Assembly (NCBI GenBank): GCA_963573315.1
Contig: OY752145.1
Location: 558,001 to 622,000 of the forward strand
DNA from: Entomortierella parvispora
Taxonomy: Eukaryota > Mortierellomycota > Mortierellomycetes > Mortierellales > Mortierellaceae
DNA length: 64,000 nt
Reading direction: 5' to 3'
Positions 20,771-33,886 of this stretch are shown here, piece by piece. Within the stretch, counting starts at the first letter, position 1. Each line of letters opens with the position of its first letter. The position numbers and the translations under genes were made by a program. The notes under the pieces are model-generated. The model saw only the letters and a program-made list of their open reading frames with translations. It had not been told where the DNA came from and searched no databases.

Positions 20771-23700
20771 TCAACGTCTTGCGGTGGGTGGACTAGTAGA
20801 CTGGAAGAAATCCGAGGATGAGTACATCACCGATGACGCCTGACCAGCCGAGGATGCCCTTCTCAATGGACCCGGCGTAGAGATCCGAGTTCCTGAAGAC
20901 GACGATATCCGGTGAAGGGGCACCGAGTCAGGACCAGAGGGGCTATAGTTGAAAGCTGGCTCCGTCAGTGCAGAGTGCAAAGACCGACGATTCTTCTTGT
21001 CCCTGTTCATGTGACTCGCTGAGCTAACGCCGCGTCGGTGCGAACTCGCTGCCCACAGGTCTCCAACTTGATCCTGACCTTCTCCAAACGAATCTCTTTG
21101 GGCATCCTCCGAGTGTCTTCCAACCTTTGAAAGTTGTCGGGTCATCGAGTCGTCCCCTTGCTGATTGTTTTGTGAAGATTTGGACCGGTTCCTGCGATGG
21201 CTGGACAATGAGCCCGTTGCAATCCTTGAAGATTGTCGCGAGACAATACTGGCTGCAATCGACAAACGTCTTTGAATCTTGGAGCCCGTCACACCCTCGG
21301 CTTCTGCACCCTGTTGGCCCAATTCGGCTTCCCACTCCTTCCATCTCTGAACGGCTTCGGGGTCCTTTTCCAGCGCCTGATAAAGATCCACATCTGACGG
21401 GAAGATCTGAGCCTTGAGAATTTTAGCCATGACGTTGGGCAACATTGCAATCATGAACGCCACAATGACTGTGAGCCAGAATGGCAAATGGCCCGCCAAT
21501 TGTTGGAACACGCCTCGGACATGGTAGCCGGCAGTACGGATTGGGTAAAAGAACGAGTACACGGTGTTGTATCCAAACCAGGCCACCAAAGTCATGAAAG
21601 ACGTGATATGGGTAACTATCGACCAGTTGTGGGTCTCCAAATACGCAATCTTGAAAGTCACCACCAAAACAATGGTTGTGTAGACGCCCAAGCCCAAGGA
21701 GAAAAGCGCCTCATCGTCGGGTTCGACTCCAAACTTGAAAATGGCACCGGCGATCCAAAGAGGGACCATGATCGCCGCCACGGCTTGATACATCGCAGCT
21801 GCCATCCAGGTACTGTATGTTTTGAGCGAGAAACCTCGGTTCCGTTGACCATAAGTGTACAGCTCCGGAACCAACAACAACGTCGAGTCTTTGAGATCCT
21901 GTTCAAACATGCCGACGACCATGACGGGCAGCGACGAGAACAAAGTGTTGTAGAATGAAAGCGTCCATTGCTCATACAGCGAAGTCCCAGAGAAACCCGT
22001 AAAGCACTGGTAGAGTCCCTGGGTGAGGTAGAATGTCGCACACTTGTAAAATGTTCCAAGCACGAATTTGGACACGCGAACATAGGACCAACGACCGTGC
22101 ACAAAGAGCAAACGCTCCAAGAATCGGAACTGAGCAATCGAGTAATCACTAGATCTGGCGGCCTGGAGACCCTCCTTGCCGGTAATACCGATACCGACAT
22201 TGGCTTCCTGAATCATGGCAATATCGTTGGCACCATCGCCGATAGCCAATGTAACGGTGTTCTTGCACTTGGCGCGGACTGTCTTGACGACCAAGGCCTT
22301 TTGTGCAGGACTGACACGACAACAAATCACGGAATCTGCACGGATACCCAGCTCCACAAACAGCTCCATCAACTCTGAAGATTGTTCTACAATGCTAAGA
22401 GTCGCTCCGTCAATCACAACCACCACATGGCGAGATTTGCCTTTGTTGACGTCCTTCATGGCCTTGTTCATTGCTCTGTGCGCCTGAGCCTGTGTTGGGA
22501 CGTCCAGGATGATGGTGGAGGAATAATCCTTGATCAATCGACAAGAGTATCCGATATTGATAGCAGTCTCGCGCTTGTCACCCGTCAACATCCAGAGACG
22601 GATACCCGCGCGACGAAGCTTGTCAATGGTCTCGGGGACGCCCACTTGCAGCTTGTCCTCGATAGCAGTAGCTCCAGTCATATCAAGATTCTGCTCCAAC
22701 AACTCGGCAACGGCTTCCAGTTTCTCTTGACGACCCTCGATTGCACTCTGTGCATCGGCATACTGCTTGGACCAAAGACTGTATTCCTCCTTTGACAAGA
22801 ATCGATGACCATAGAGGAGTGTTCGCAAGCCGGTCGTGGCGTATTCCTGAATATGATCCATAGTCTGCTGGTACTCCCACATCTCGGATTGAGTCCGGCC
22901 AGGAGTTTGGCCGAAAAAGTACGCTCCGAGGTCGTCCTCCTCGGAGGAAGGATCCTGCTCAATCTCCGTGTTCTTTCGTCCGGGTGTGGTTGGAGACAGA
23001 AGGACAGAGTCCATTGACATCTGACGGCCATGGCTGGGACGACCTGGGAGGGTTTTCCGAACCGGAGTCGCTCCGACGCCAGCACCGCCCGAAATCGAGG
23101 ATCGATCTGCAACATGACCACGGATGGCGTCCGATTTTGTGTACTCCAAGCTTTCCAGAGGATCCATTCCATCGTATCCATGAAGTGAATCAGGACTAAA
23201 CGCCATAGGTGAATCCAAGTTTTCGAAATCCCTGAAGCCTGTCTGCGGATCCCTGACTCTTTCCAAAATGATCGAGTCAGCTCCCTTTGTGAAAAGGCAA
23301 ATCTGACCATCAGGCATCTTGTAAACTACCGACATGCGCTTGCGCTTGGATGAGAACTCGATGACGTTCAAAATCTCGTAGTACTCCTCCTTGGCAATCT
23401 GGCCGTCAGATGTGGGCAAGGTACGAACACGAATTCCCCCACGACTGCGCTCCAAGAACACGTAGCCCAGCTCTTTAGCTCCTGCAACCAAGGCGTTCTC
23501 GTCGGGACTGGCGGCCTGATATTTAAAACTATCAGGATCGGACTCGTCCATGAGCTCGGGAACTGCATCGTGGCACAACGCCATGGCCAACAAAAAGAAT
23601 CGAATCCGATCCGTCATGACATGGCGAGCTCCTGACTTCAAGAATGGAATGAGTTGGGACGTAGGGGTGCAAGGGACGATCGTTTCAGCATACGAGGGTT

Positions 23701-26700
23701 TTTGATTATGATGGCTCGAGCCAGCGAGAATGCTGTCCGGATAACGCTCAGCACGACCCATGTCCATCTCTGCCGCGTTGGCTTCGTTCCCGTCAAGACT
23801 TTGGTATCCGGTCACGGAGCTGGTTCGGTTGCGTCGTTGAGACTGCCGTCTTAGTTTTCCCACAACTTTACCAGCCTTACTCCTGTACTTGCTTCTCTTG
23901 TGAGCATCCTGACCGCCACTGCCGCTGCTTCCTTCCGACGAGTGATCGTGGCCTTCAGACGACATTTGGTTGTCCTGTGCCATCTTTTGAGCGTTCTTGA
24001 TCGATTCCGGGTCCAAATCGTGGTTGAAGGAATGACCTGCCACGCAGAACTTGCGAAAGATCATGATGTTCTCAGTCAGGGTTCCCGTTTTGTCTGAGAA
24101 GAGGTAGCTAACCTGTCCCAATTCCTCGTTGATGACCGTTGTCCTTGCCTCTGCTGGCGTGTCCGATATAGGATCATACATTTCCAGGTCGTGGTGGATG
24201 AAAAAGGCCTGCATCAGCTTGACCAACTCCATGGTGACGTAGAGCGAGATGGGGATCATGGTGTTGAACAGCACAATATAGCCGAAGAGCACCGATGCCG
24301 TGTCGCTGTGAAGGACGCCCTTGGCGGTCAAGTACCAGGCGAGACGGCCGGGCTTATCATTTCTGCTGTTCCAAACCACGGCCAACACAGTGCAGAGCGC
24401 GGACAAGAAGACCACGATGGAGAAAATGACGACGATGACCTTGTTGATCAGTCGCTGCATACTGGGAGCCTTGGTGCGGACATTCTTGGAGCCGTTCTGT
24501 CGAATCTTTGTATCCTCGCCTGAAAAGACTACGAGACCGTAGATGTAGGGTGTGTTCCTGAGGATGGTGCCACGGAGTAGGATCTGATTGATGCTCAGTG
24601 GGTAGCGAGGTAGGTTATTACCTCGACCGACCTCCAGGTATCCTTCAAAGTTGTACAAATCCTGGTTGGGCTGTTCAGTGTGGGCGCAGCCTACGAGACG
24701 CGACAGGTGGACAGTAATGTACCAAAAAAATAAAAGGTTATTATCTGCAAAATCACACATATCAATTTTTTGATGCGATATCCACTCTGATGCAAAAATA
24801 GATGAGGCCGCCCTGCCAGCGCCCATTTGGTGGACGGACACAGGAAAAGTGGACCAACTACCTTCCGCACCACACGACCCCCCGTCCCCGCTGGGTGCAT
24901 GGTGTTGAAAAAATGCCCCTGTGCATGTTTTTCCCTTTTTTCTCACCCTCACTTTGCTCCCTGCGTCCTGTTGTCTGCGCAAATGTGGCCACATCACGGC
25001 GCCCGCAGGTTGCGAGATGCTCTTCCGGTTAAAAGAATAAGCAAGCGGACGCAAAAAAAAAACCTTGTCCGACAATGCGAAAGACGGTAGAGCAGAAATA
25101 TGACGCAGCACCCTTTCGCTCTCCCAGGATCGTTCACTCCACTCGCCCTTCAACACCAAGGATTACAAACACACTCTGAACTATGTTCTCTACTAGGCAC
25201 AAGCAAGTCTGCAAACCTGCAGCCCTGTGTTCAGTGCGTCAGTCCTTCCTGTTTGTCCCTCCAGGATCCGGCCAACGATCACAAGGAATCGCGGGAAGGA
25301 TCGGCAAAACTAGTTCAGGCTTTCTTTTTTTCTTTTTTTTTTTCTCGACAGTGAGGTGCAATTCTTACCTGCAAAAGCGACCAAGTCTTCGGGGGTTCGA
25401 ATAATGTCATTTGTAACTCTAAGCGACTGGCGTTGCTTCAAGTTCGTCTCTCCGTCCAAGGCAGCAGTCTCGACAAAACATCCACCCTCGTGTCCAGCAG
25501 AGTGAAGAAGAACCAGGTCTGCGGGGATCCAATCGTTTTGGTCCACCCGAACAATGTCTCCTACAGCTAGATCCTTCCATTTGATCTTTTGAAAAACGGC
25601 CAACTGGGGTGAGGGCGAGTACGCTGCGGGTGTCAAAGGGATAGTGATCGAGAGCTCTGCCGGTGAGACTGAGCCATCCCCTGATCCACCAGCATTGAAA
25701 GCGTGGCGCGAGGAGGCAGATGCAGAGACAGGGAAAGGGGAATTCTGTTGCTGTTGCGGTGGTGAAGAGATTGAATTGGTCGCATTGCGGTAGCTGCGGA
25801 AGACGTTGGCCGGTTGATTGTTCTCACCGCTGTCTTGACGATGGCGGCGCCAGTCATCGTATCCCTCGTGCGCAATAGCAATTGACAAGAAGACCAGCAG
25901 TGGCACCAATGTCGTGTACTGACCCGTTGGAGACCAGCTAGGGACCATCTGCAGAGATGCCACAAATAAGAAGTAGACGTTGGCAATCTTTGAAAACTGG
26001 GCGTAAAGCTGCTTGGGCAAAAAATCCCAGAAGTTGTACCGGGCCGTCGTGACCGCGTTGGACACAAAGGGCTTGCCAGTCTCTGGCTGGATCAGAGGCG
26101 TGGTGCGAGAGGCATTGATGGGAATGACTCGAGAGCTGTTTTTCAACAGGACCTGACCACGGCCGCTGAGCTTGCCCATCAATGTCGAGAAAAAGGATTG
26201 CTGGACAGGTCTGGTTGGCGTAGGATCGTTGAAGGAGAGGTTCTCCTTGTCAGGTTCCGAGGATGCGGGTCCTGTGGCCAGCGCTGCTGCCCTGGTGTTG
26301 TCGGACACGGTTCCGAGCTCCATTGCTTGGACCGATACGCCGGAGGGTGTTTGTTCTGGTTGATCGATCAAGGCGTTGCGATTGCCGCCATTGTTACCCA
26401 AAGAGTTGGGGGGCGAGGAGGCTGGGGGGGTGGTGATAATCAGAGGTTGCTCGCCTAACAAGGTTGCCCTTCTGCGACGAGAGTGCAACGAGGGTATGCT
26501 GGTGTTGCTGCTAGAGAGTAGCTGCGCGGGGTCTGCGGCAATGGGAACGACAGTGGAGGCGGAGGAGGAGGAGGAAGGGGAGGAGACCTGAGAGGAGGAT
26601 ATTGGCAGTCCATGCTGGGTATTTTGCTGCTCCTGTTGTTGCCGATGTTGGTGTTGTGAGGAGGAAGAGGAGGACGGGGTGGTAGTGGAAGGGAAAGATG

Positions 26701-26737
26701 GACCCGTAGGCACCTTGCCTTGGTCGGGCGCGGCCAT
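20771..26737 (-). CDS. P4-type phospholipid-transporting ATPase (flippase), Dnf3-like
   Basis: Exons 26737-25369 and 24690-20771 give 1762 aa. P4-ATPases move phospholipids from the outer to the inner membrane leaflet at the Golgi, endosome or plasma membrane, usually with a Cdc50 partner. Visible features are a Ser/Gln-rich N-terminus, the first transmembrane pair (LVPLLVFLSIAIA), the actuator TAALDGETNLK, and LFSDKTGTLTENIM with the phosphorylated Asp (about residue 655). KGADSIIL and MLTGDKRETAINIGYS mark the nucleotide domain, and GDGANDIAMIQ the hinge (about residue 1272), followed by six C-terminal spans. Large low-complexity insertions flank the catalytic loop. The motif spacing recalls Dnf3 more than Drs2, but this is a judgement. 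The only intron is 678 nt, unusually long here. The C-terminal tail is Ser/Arg-rich and probably regulatory. Confidence 0.93.
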
Positions 26738-27900
26738 TCTCTCTCAAGAGGGATCCGACTATTTTGGAAGCAAATTGCGGACAGAGGAATCGAATGATTA
26801 GAATGAAAACGAGTGGATGAATTGCCAAGGTACGAATGAGACAATGATAAGCAGGGGCGATGGTGGTGTGGGATCGAGGGAGAAAAGCGGATTGGCGTGG
26901 AGTGGAATTGATTCGGTTGTACCTGTCGAGTCAATTCGGAGGCTTGGGGGTCGCGCGAAGGGAGGGGAAGAGTGAATGGAGAGGAAGGCAAAAAGGATGG
27001 TATATGAGGTGAAAGAGTGAAGGGAGCAGAAAGAGCGACAGCAATATGTAGTCGATCTATCAGCGTCAGATAGGAGCCAGGAAACGAGTTGCAAGAGTCA
27101 GCGCAAGGTCGAGAGGAGGGGGCAATGCATTCAACGGAGCAAAGGGCAAAGGTGAGGGGAGGGGTACTTTTTAGCGGTGCGGCAGGTGGATGGCGAGTAA
27201 AAATAAAGGCGGACAGAAATAGAGGAACAAATGGATTGGGGTAGTAATGAATGGAGGGGAGGCGTAATGAGCGAGGTGAAGAGGAAGAGGAGGAGGAGGA
27301 GGAACGGGATGTAAAGAGAGAAGGAAGGGGAGGTGTGAAGAAGAAGGAAGGGAAAGAAAGAAAGAAAGAAAGGAACCAACAAACGAACAAACAGCGAACC
27401 AGAGCAAGGAACAGAGCGAGCGAGCGCACCTTCTCTGTCTGACACGCCCGCTCTCCGTCGTGTCTCGGCCGAGCGGACTTGATTCAGGCTGAGGGTACAG
27501 GCTGGCCTGGCTGAAGTACCGCTCGCTGTTGTTTGCTCCCCTCCTCTTCCCGCCCGTGGCCCGTCAACGCAGCAAGCAGCTTCAGGAACGGAACAGGGGC
27601 AACAGCATGGCGGGGCATGCACTCGTCTCCTGCCTCTCCTCCCTGACTGTCCGTCTCAACTGACTGCCACGATGACCAAATACTCGTCCAAGAACCACCC
27701 CTTTCCTTCCGCCCTCTTGTCGCCTCGTTTTGTTTCTTAACGCGGTCACCAGGTTACCAGGCGATGACGGACGACTGCAATTGTCTCTTGAAAACAAGGA
27801 CATCAGCCTTCTCCAGCCGTTCATCTGATCTGCATGGATGCACTCAGCAACATGGACTTTGTCCGGTTGGTGTCAAGTCTCTGTCGGTTCTATTTGTTCC

Positions 27901-27932
<32 letters not shown>

Positions 27933-29292
27933 CTGCTCTCTTTGCTCAAAAAAAATCTTTCAGTCTTTTGTCCATTTTGTCCATTTTGTCCCTGTGCCAG
28001 TCGAGTTACGAAAGAGTGCCGTGCGGTGCACAAGCAGACTCCCAACCTTTTTCCTATATCCGCTCGACTGCTCTGTGTAAGTTTGGGAGACGGCGCGGCT
28101 GGTGGTCGAATCGATCAAGAGGGCTGGATGATGTGCTTTGTTGTTTTTTATTTGTGAAAGAGTTTTTGTTTTGCGACACCCGACATAGCCTTGACAGTTG
28201 ACAGCATTCTTCTTTCAACCCTCGGGTTGAAGTCTGTTTCTCTCCGATTGTCGACAATCCTCTCTCTCTGCTTCTGTCTCTCTTCGTACAGTAGACTAAT
28301 TGGACTGGCCACAGTTGGTTCGTGTAGGGCAGCGAGGCGCCACTTTTAAAGGTCCCTCTCCATCCTTGCCCTATCCTCCTGTGCAGGGCTGCAATGCTGG
28401 ATAAACAAGGGGTCCGTTCGTCGGACGTCTTTCCCCCCCTCCCCCTTTCCCCCTGCGGCATCCGTCTCCGTAGATCTCGATACTCGACACCCCTTGTGGA
28501 CAAAAAAAGCCCAAAAAAGTCTCGGCACTTGAAAATCCGCTCAACGAATGACGATCATGACAACGCAGAGATATATTTGTGCACGTACATACATGTACTT
28601 TACCAGCCAGTGAAAAAGTACAAGGTCTGTTTCTCAAGCTCATTTCATGTGAACCAGCTGTCCAGCAGGAAAGTTGGGCTGTTGTGGTACATGTACTAGT
28701 GCCAGAAGCGCTTTCCGCTTTCCAACCTCATCTGCTGAACCCTGAACTAAAGAATTGACCTCTTGCTTTTGTGTACCTCAGGATACCCTTGCCCACATTT
28801 ATTGCACCTTATTCCGCTTATGACACTCAGCCCCGCTTTGGCTGGTAGACTAGGACCAACCAACCACCTTACCTTTTCCCATCCCTCCGGTATTTCCTTC
28901 ATGATATTATTGTCGAACGGAGCAATTGCCACTAAATAACAATATTAATATCATTAGGACTCCAATCTGGAGACGAGAGCCATGTAGTTGTCGCTCTTCA
29001 TTGGGGAGATGGGTAGCGTGGCTTCCTAAGATCTGACAACCAGGTTTTTTTTGTTTCTGCGCAAATTGTAAACAGGTAAACAACAGGTGAAGGGCTTTTC
29101 ACCGAGCCAAGAGTCTGAACTCATCGCGGGCAAAGCAGGAGAGAGAATACAAGTATATGGCCAGGATCTACTATGGCCACCGAGGCTTTTGATGCCTTGG
29201 CACACTGCTGCATCACAGCCAAAGAGTTGTAAAAGAATGCAAAAATGGATTATATTTGGTCAATTGTATGATAACGAAGCGTAGCTACAAGA
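26738..29292. other. Long intergenic region
   Basis: From 26738 to about 27450 lies the GA-rich (plus-strand) leader of the flippase. It carries GAAA and GGA runs whose antisense frames give only Pro/Ser/Leu-rich noise. A T-run of about 30 lies at 27899-27928. CCATTTTGT is repeated in tandem near 27968-27990. From 28000 to 29290 I see no domain-bearing frame. Small spliced genes cannot be excluded. Confidence 0.5.
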
Positions 29293-31196
29293 CTACTGGT
29301 CAAGGCGAAGGCTGCAACGCAAGAGAAGATGACTTGTGGGAGAGCCAAGAATCAAGTCATTATTCCAGAAAGCTGCAACAGTAGAGGCTGCAAAACAAAA
29401 GAACAGAAAAAGTCAGTAATATTCAAATTTGGTGGCGTCCGTTGGAACAAGAAGTCAAGAAAACAAAGCTCACCAGAAATATCCTCGCCATTGCTGTAGA
29501 AGAGATCCTTGATCTCCCATTTGATTGGGGCCAGAACAGGTGCAGGGAAGAAGTAATAATCAGGTTGTTCGCTCTTGCGTTCGATATAGTTCTCGGGCGC
29601 CAACCTCTCTATCTTGACAACGTGAGATGGTGATTGGGGTTCGTAGCCCAGTCTGTGGCGGAGGTAGGTAGAGTATGAAGGATGGCTGGCAACATAGATA
29701 TCGCCAGTGTGTTTGTCAACAGACAGGCTGTCAATGTTACTTCCGACCCAGATATCCTCATCATGCTTAAGTCCACCTTGAACAATGTCCTCGGTCATAT
29801 TATAGACGTGAACAAGCTTCTCGATAAAGGACGAAACGTAGATCTGACTGCGATCGGGTGATACGGCGATACCTAATCAATGGAGTGGACGTGCGATTTT
29901 ACAAAAAACATGAGCGCCTTACTCTTTAGTCAATGCTCAAGAGAAATGATAGCCAGCGTGTATATTTACCATTGGGATTGGCAAGACTAGAAACGGCAGT
30001 GACGGTGTCCTTTCCATTGTGATACACCACACCTCCAAATGTGAGTCCAGCGACATCCTCTACAATGCGACCGTACTTGATAGCAGTACCCTACGGACAC
30101 AGAAAACAGCACGTTAGCATCGAGGCTTTGACCAATTGATCATTCAGACGTCACACTTGCATCAAAAAGGAGTGACGTACATGATGGTTTGTGAGATAGA
30201 ACCGGTCAATGTCAACAGCAACAATATCCTTGGGCGTGACAAAGAGACTGCTCTCGACAGTCTTTACATGGGTCAAGACATTGGATCCAGAAGTGTAGTC
30301 AAACAGTTCGACGACATCGCCTTTGTGGGAGTGGTTGATGACAAACAATCGACTCTTCCACGCCTGAGTCTTTGGATCCTGGTAGTCATAGAGCGACATA
30401 CCAGCAGGGTGGAAATCATCAAAGCTGCGTCCTTTGAGTTGGACCTCCTTGGGGGATCCGTTTTGTGCCTACAGCAAATAATAATAATAATAATAATAAT
30501 TAGATGCCTGCAAACAAAGGAGATTAGGCGGACAAAGCATAGAACATACATCCAAGGAAAGGGTATAAATGCCACCGTTCACGGCAGTTTTGGAGCTAGG
30601 CCGGTGGAAGTAATGGCTGTCCTTTTGCCACGAGCGATCGTCCGAAGACACGAAAGCAAGACGATCATGGTCACTAATCTCAATGCTGGCAGGTCCAGGG
30701 ATAACTGAGAAGAAGGGAGCGTCAGTCTCATTCCTCTAGTAAAGAAGAACGTTGGTTCATAGAGATAAATCGACTTGATGAACTTACAGGCAGACTGGTA
30801 GCAGTTTCCTTGCAAACCAACAGTTTGGCCAATGGAAATTTCTCGGTTCTTGTACAGGAACTTGTCATAAGCAGACTTGATGATAACACCTGTGCTGGCG
30901 ATCAACAGCGAGACGAGGAGGCTCTTCAGTCGATTCTTCTTGGGCGGAGGGGCACCTCGCTTGGACGGTCTGGGCGACTTTGACTTTTCATTGGAGTCAT
31001 CCTTAGCATCCTTTGACTTTGATGACGAGGCCCCGACTGAGGAAGTGATCGATGTAGCAGTAGTGGTGGCGACTGGGTTCGAGTCTGAGTCGTCCTCTGC
31101 GTCTTCGACAGTTGTCTTTCTGTTCCTGAGAGTGGAGGAGGGTTTTTCGTCCTGCAGCTTCTTCAGTTCCTGGCTGTTTTCTTTGCTTGAATCCAT
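29293..31196 (-). CDS. Paraoxonase/arylesterase-like beta-propeller protein
   Basis: Exons 31196-30788, 30704-30550, 30468-30181, 30090-29970, 29872-29474 and 29387-29293 give 488 aa, with every junction in phase. The N-terminal ~80 residues are Ser/Lys/Asp-rich, then a membrane anchor (SLLVSLLIASTGVIIKS). The six-bladed propeller typical of PON enzymes is recognised by GPASIEISDHDRLAFVSSDD, HPAGMSLYDYQD, RLFVINHSHKGDVVELF, NPNGIAVSPDRSQIYVSSF and the C-terminal STVAAFWNNDLILGS. In PONs these loops bind two calcium ions and the His in VINH-like motifs takes part in lactone or ester hydrolysis. The predicted topology is a type II membrane protein with a lumenal or extracellular catalytic domain. 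The natural substrate is unknown. Confidence 0.9.
30477..30500 (-). repeat. (AAT)8 microsatellite in an intron of the paraoxonase-like gene
   Basis: Eight AAT units lie just upstream (minus-strand sense) of the acceptor of exon 3. Confidence 0.9.
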
Positions 31197-33886
31197 AATG
31201 TCGTGGGGGTGGGGGGAGTAAGGAAGAAGGATTGGGAATGAGATGCGGGAAGAAGAAGAGAGATGAGAAAAGGAAGGCCAAGGAAGCAAACAAAGCGTGT
31301 CCAAGCGCTTGGGCCGAAAAATGAGTTTCTTTCGAAGGCACAAAAATGGTGGCGCAATGACCTGCTTCGTCCACCAGTCGCGGACGAATGGCGCACGTGC
31401 TGGCTCGATTTGCTGGTTGGTCACTGCTCTCTTTCCATTTGCTCACCTTCGCTGTCCTCTTTTGTCCTTTGCTCTGCAGCTGCTTTCATCTCATCCCTCT
31501 CCAAGTAGAATCGATCCCTGTCTGCCTACTGGCTGGCGATCCAGGTCACTCCTCTGGGTTTCCCCAACTGAACCAACAGAGTCTTTGGTTGAACACACGT
31601 TATCTCCTCTGAAGCTCAGAAGCACAACCCCTTCCCCCAGCAAGTTAAACGACGCGCGGCCAACAACATGAGAGCATGCCCTAGGACGCGTAGCCATAAA
31701 ACATGATTCATCTTACGAGTCACGACAACTTCAACATATTTCTCTCTATATTTTAAATAATCGCATGCCTTGACGAAGACAATCTATTTTGCCATGTGGC
31801 CATGGTCACACTCTCAGGGATAGGGATGAATGTTTACCAAGAAAGGAGATATTTAGCGCAAAGAAAATAGGTCTTAACAGAATGACCTGCCAACATGTCC
31901 ATTATATGGGATTGTGGAGCTGTTGAAGATAAAGAGGAGCGAACGTCGAAAGATATGGACAGCGATTCGGCCTCGGGGGGATCTTTGGCACTGAAACGTA
32001 CCATGGTTGCTTCTTGTTCAAGACCATCAGACACTCCGAGGAGGAGGAAGTAGGGGAGAAGCTGTGGACCAATTGCGAGTTGGCGAAGCTGCAAACAAAC
32101 ATCGCATCGCAACAGCCTTCAGGTTCCCAACAGACGAAGTGCACCCAAACAGGACTGCGTTTATGACGGAGCAGCGGAAGCGATTTCAACCAGCTTTTTT
32201 TTTTTTCGCCGAGGATCCGCTGAATTTTGTCGAAGTATGTACTGTACTCTTTTGTAACTCAGCCCAAAAGTCCAGTTTGTTGACTTGTTCATTTGATCGG
32301 GTCATTGTTCCGAAACACACAGGAACGCGTGGCCTTGATGGGAACAGGTTCAGCAGTTGGGATACCGTATTCATCAAGACCGGTATGCGTACCTCACACA
32401 CATCTCCAGTATTCGCGACTTGATCTGGATCCCGCCAACAAAGCAGGGTTAGATGCGAAACTGAGGAGCAAAAAAGACGCACACAAAGGAGTCAGCCATG
32501 GAGAACAGACACTTGGTCGCTTGCTCATCTACATCACCAACAAAACAAGATATCGATAAACAAATAAGGGAAGAAATGAATGACGCCCTGGCAGTTGCAC
32601 TAGGAAGCAGACAAAAATGACAGCAAACGATGCGCAGATCGACTCTTGGATTGTTGTTGGCTGGTTCAATGATTCACTATCCTGCTGCTCAGGTTCTCTA
32701 CCTACCCAGGTGGACACCATTGGAATTGAAATCTACTGGACCGGCTGGCTGATAAAGCGGGGCGGACTTTTGTCGGCGAAGCGTAAGCGAGTGTTTTACT
32801 TTTACTCAGCAAAAAGATATTCATTTCTCAGGAACCGAGGGGTGGTGATCCGGTGTGGACTGTTGAAGGGAGACATTGGGTAGCAGAGTTGCTCAATCCT
32901 GTCCAAGGGTCCAATTGGGAAGGCCGACAGCAAAAAAGAAAAGAAACGCACAAGAGCACAGCGCAGGCAGGCTGCGCAGAGGTGACGAAAGGGCAGTTTG
33001 GTGGTTGAACAATGAGTGGTGGGTTTGAACTTGATGCTTGCTTGTGGTGGATTTCACTGGGTGGATTGGGAGCAAGCAAATAAGGCAAATAAACAGAGAG
33101 GAAGACAGACGAGCAATTAGAGGAGAGCGGCCTGTTGACCTTCTCGCCACAATAATCTTGGACTTCTCTGTTCCTTTCTTTCTCTTTCTTTCTTTCTCTC
33201 TCTCTCCTCTTTCTCTTGGCCATCGATCCAATCCTCCGACTACTCCTCTCCTTCCATCCCCTCCATCCCGCTGTTCTTCCCGCAGCTATTTTTCTTTTAA
33301 AACCTTTCTTGCTCTCTTCCTCTCTCTCCACTCGAGCTCGCTTTCCCTAATCCCGACCTGAGGTGCGTTCTCATTCACCTCGACTGGCTAAATTGTTCCC
33401 GAGAGGCTGCATCCCTTTTTTTGACTTTGGCTGTTTCACAACGAATGGAGTTGGTGTTTGTCCATTGCAATCATTCATGTTTGCTGCTCCCAGCAGCGGA
33501 CGGATGTTTGCGGTGGGTTATCCTCTCCTTCTTGTCGACGGTCCTCCCTGTTTCTCACACTATGGATGGACTTTTCGTTTTGCTAACCGCTCTTTCCATC
33601 TCTCCTCTCTTATGGGCCTTTACCCTTCCGTGTCCAATCCGCTCCTGTTGATAAATGCCGACAAAAAAAACCTTTTCCTAATACGCTCTGTCCACAGACC
33701 AGGAGACTCTGAAGTTTGAACCTCGTTTTATTTTTTTTACTTTTCTCTGTGTCATCTCCCCTCTCCACTCTCTGTCTCCCCTCCTCTTTTCGTTTCTTCA
33801 GACGACAACAACAAAAACAAAAACAACAACAACAACAGTAGCCATTCACCCCCATATCCACCGCAACCTTGACACACAGCACGACC
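31197..33886. other. Divergent intergenic region with long leader of the Zn2Cys6 gene
   Basis: The two neighbours are transcribed away from each other. From about 33150 to 33860 the plus strand is CT-rich, then CAACAACAA just before the ATG, a typical fungal leader. Between 31500 and 32900 several short frames exist on both strands, but none shows a domain or consistent splice structure. Confidence 0.5.

Noticed and set aside
26455-27429. 324-codon minus-strand frame
   Set aside because: It overlaps the flippase start in another frame and then the low-complexity leader.
32293-32559. Frame with GTGSAVGIP, faintly like a metallo-beta-lactamase start
   Set aside because: No metal-binding HxHxDH motif or plausible exon partners follow; similarity is too short.
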